A stretch of 5,700 nucleotides of DNA, from the NCBI GenBank assembly GCA_018268695.1, contig JAFDWD010001091.1, positions 1 through 5,700 on the forward strand. The letters are read 5' to 3'. How positions within the stretch are numbered: the stretch's first letter is position 1; each line of letters starts with the position of its first letter. This document shows, piece by piece, positions 4,917 to 5,700 of this stretch. The position numbers and the translations under genes were made by a program. A model generated the notes under the pieces. It searched no databases, had not been told where the DNA came from, and saw only the letters and a list, made by a program, of their open reading frames with translations. The stretch is from Actinomycetota bacterium. Lineage in GTDB: Bacteria; Actinomycetota; Thermoleophilia; Solirubrobacterales; 70-9.

Positions 4917-5700
4917 CCGCGGATCAGTCCCAGGACCTCGTCGCGGCGGCGCTCCATGTCCTCCCGGGAGGCCAGCGACTCGAGGTTCAGCCGCAGCAGC
5001 GGCTCGGTGTTCGACGGGCGCACGTTGAAGTGCCAGTCCTCGTAATCGACCGAGACGCCGTCGAGTTCGGAGATCTTCCCGTCGGAGTAGCGCTCGCGGA
5101 TCTCGTCCAGTTTGGCCGCCTGGTCGGCCACCTCGGAATTGATCTCCCCGGAGATGAAGTACTTGGCGCGGAACTCGTCCATCAGCTCGCCGATCGTCCT
5201 CCCGTCCTTGGAGAGCAGCTCCAGCATCAGCAGCGCCGGGATCGTCCCCGAGTCGGCGTTCCAGAAGTCGCGGAAGTAGTAATGGCCGGAGACCTCGCCG
5301 CCGAAGGCCGCGTCCTCCTCGCGCATCCGCGCCTTGAAGAAGGCGTGGCCGACCCGCGAGAGGTCGGAGCGACCGCCCTCGGCGGCAACGAGATCGGGGA
5401 CGGCGCGGCTCGAGCGCGGGTCGTAGAGGATCGTCGCGCCGGGGTTCTTGGCGAGAATCGAGCGCGCCAGCAAGGCGCAGATGAAGTCGCCGTCGCAGAA
5501 CTCGCCGGAGCCGTCGATGAAGAAGCAGCGGTCGGCGTCGCCGTCCCAGGCGATGCCGAGGTCGGCGCCGGTCGAGCGCACCCGGTCCATGATCATCCGC
5601 CGGTTCTCCTCCAGCAGCGGGTTCGGCTCGTGGTCGGGGAACTCGCCGTTCGGCTCGAAGTACATCTTCTCCAGCTCCAGCGGCATCTTTTCGAGGATCG
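4913..5700 (-). CDS. Phosphomannomutase/phosphoglucomutase (alpha-D-phosphohexomutase family, ManB-like), 5'-truncated by window edge
   Basis: The enzyme interconverts hexose-6-phosphate and hexose-1-phosphate in the cytosol, supplying mannose-1-P and/or glucose-1-P for nucleotide sugars and envelope glycans. The frame stays open to base 5700, so the start and the catalytic phosphoserine loop lie outside; about 262 of a usual roughly 450 residues are present. Numbering from the Met at 5686 (not the real start): metal-binding DGDADR at 48-53; sugar-binding GGEVSGHYYF at 129-138; DSGTIPALLMLELL at 145-158; phosphate-binding RPSNTEPLLRLNLE at 223-236. These motifs are the family's diagnostic loops 2 to 4, all intact. 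Mannose versus glucose preference cannot be told from sequence, so no gene symbol is given. It is the first visible gene of a minus-strand unit with the overlapping hydrolase and the lipid kinase. Stop is TGA at 4913-4915. Confidence 0.95.
   Translation of the reverse strand, partial: ILEKMPLELEKMYFEPNGEFPDHEPNPLLEENRRMIMDRVRSTGADLGIAWDGDADRCFFIDGSGEFCDGDFICALLARSILAKNPGATILYDPRSSRAVPDLVAAEGGRSDLSRVGHAFFKARMREEDAAFGGEVSGHYYFRDFWNADSGTIPALLMLELLSKDGRTIGELMDEFRAKYFISGEINSEVADQAAKLDEIRERYSDGKISELDGVSVDYEDWHFNVRPSNTEPLLRLNLESLASREDMERRRDEVLGLIRG

Noticed and set aside
3831..5045. 404-codon plus-strand open frame opposite the hydrolase gene, longer than the gene itself
   Set aside because: The minus strand encodes every MBL metal ligand in order and ends in a tidy 4-base overlap; the plus-strand frame spans parts of three genes and has an Asp/Val/Gly/Arg-biased shadow composition.

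Overview
The window is GC-rich throughout its genes, with tightly packed bacterial genes and a strong G/C preference at third codon positions. The Rel protein, the actinobacterial-looking lipid kinase and the ManB-type hexomutase together suggest an actinomycete-like bacterium, perhaps a deep-branching actinobacterial class. That placement is inference from family resemblance only. There are five protein genes, two of them cut by the window edges, and one unusually long and structured intergenic stretch.

Left block, plus strand (1-2470). The C-terminal two thirds of a bifunctional (p)ppGpp synthetase/hydrolase (Rel) is followed after 40 bases by a complete NAD(P)-dependent epimerase/dehydratase of the extended SDR type, substrate unknown. 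Right block, minus strand (5700 down to 2918). This is a compact three-gene unit: a phosphomannomutase/phosphoglucomutase (start outside the window), a metallo-beta-lactamase-fold hydrolase with a C-terminal winged-helix-like region, overlapping the mutase by 4 bases, and a diacylglycerol-kinase-family lipid kinase 13 bases later. The spacing predicts co-transcription and probable translational coupling. A mutase feeding sugar-1-phosphates and a lipid kinase both fit envelope (phospho/glycolipid) metabolism; the role of the hydrolase is unknown.

The two blocks converge on 2471-2917, 447 bases with no convincing protein gene. Part of it (2641-2760) is 57% GC by hand count (68 of 120), clearly below the flanking genes. 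It is nearly tiled by inverted repeats: an imperfect 92-base palindrome with a perfect 19-bp/3-base-loop core (2499-2590), a possible three-way junction (2592-2667), a 94-base nested hairpin (2676-2769), a weak hairpin (2771-2811) and a 21-bp-arm hairpin (2836-2889). The two outermost structures each begin exactly 28 bases past the stop codon of the nearest gene, so they are probably the terminators of the convergent operons. What the roughly 245 bases between them do is the most open question here: a structured non-coding RNA, a decayed palindromic element, or an elaborate terminator zone. The genes themselves look like ordinary conserved families; I found no CRISPR array, tRNA, rRNA, insertion sequence or defence system.
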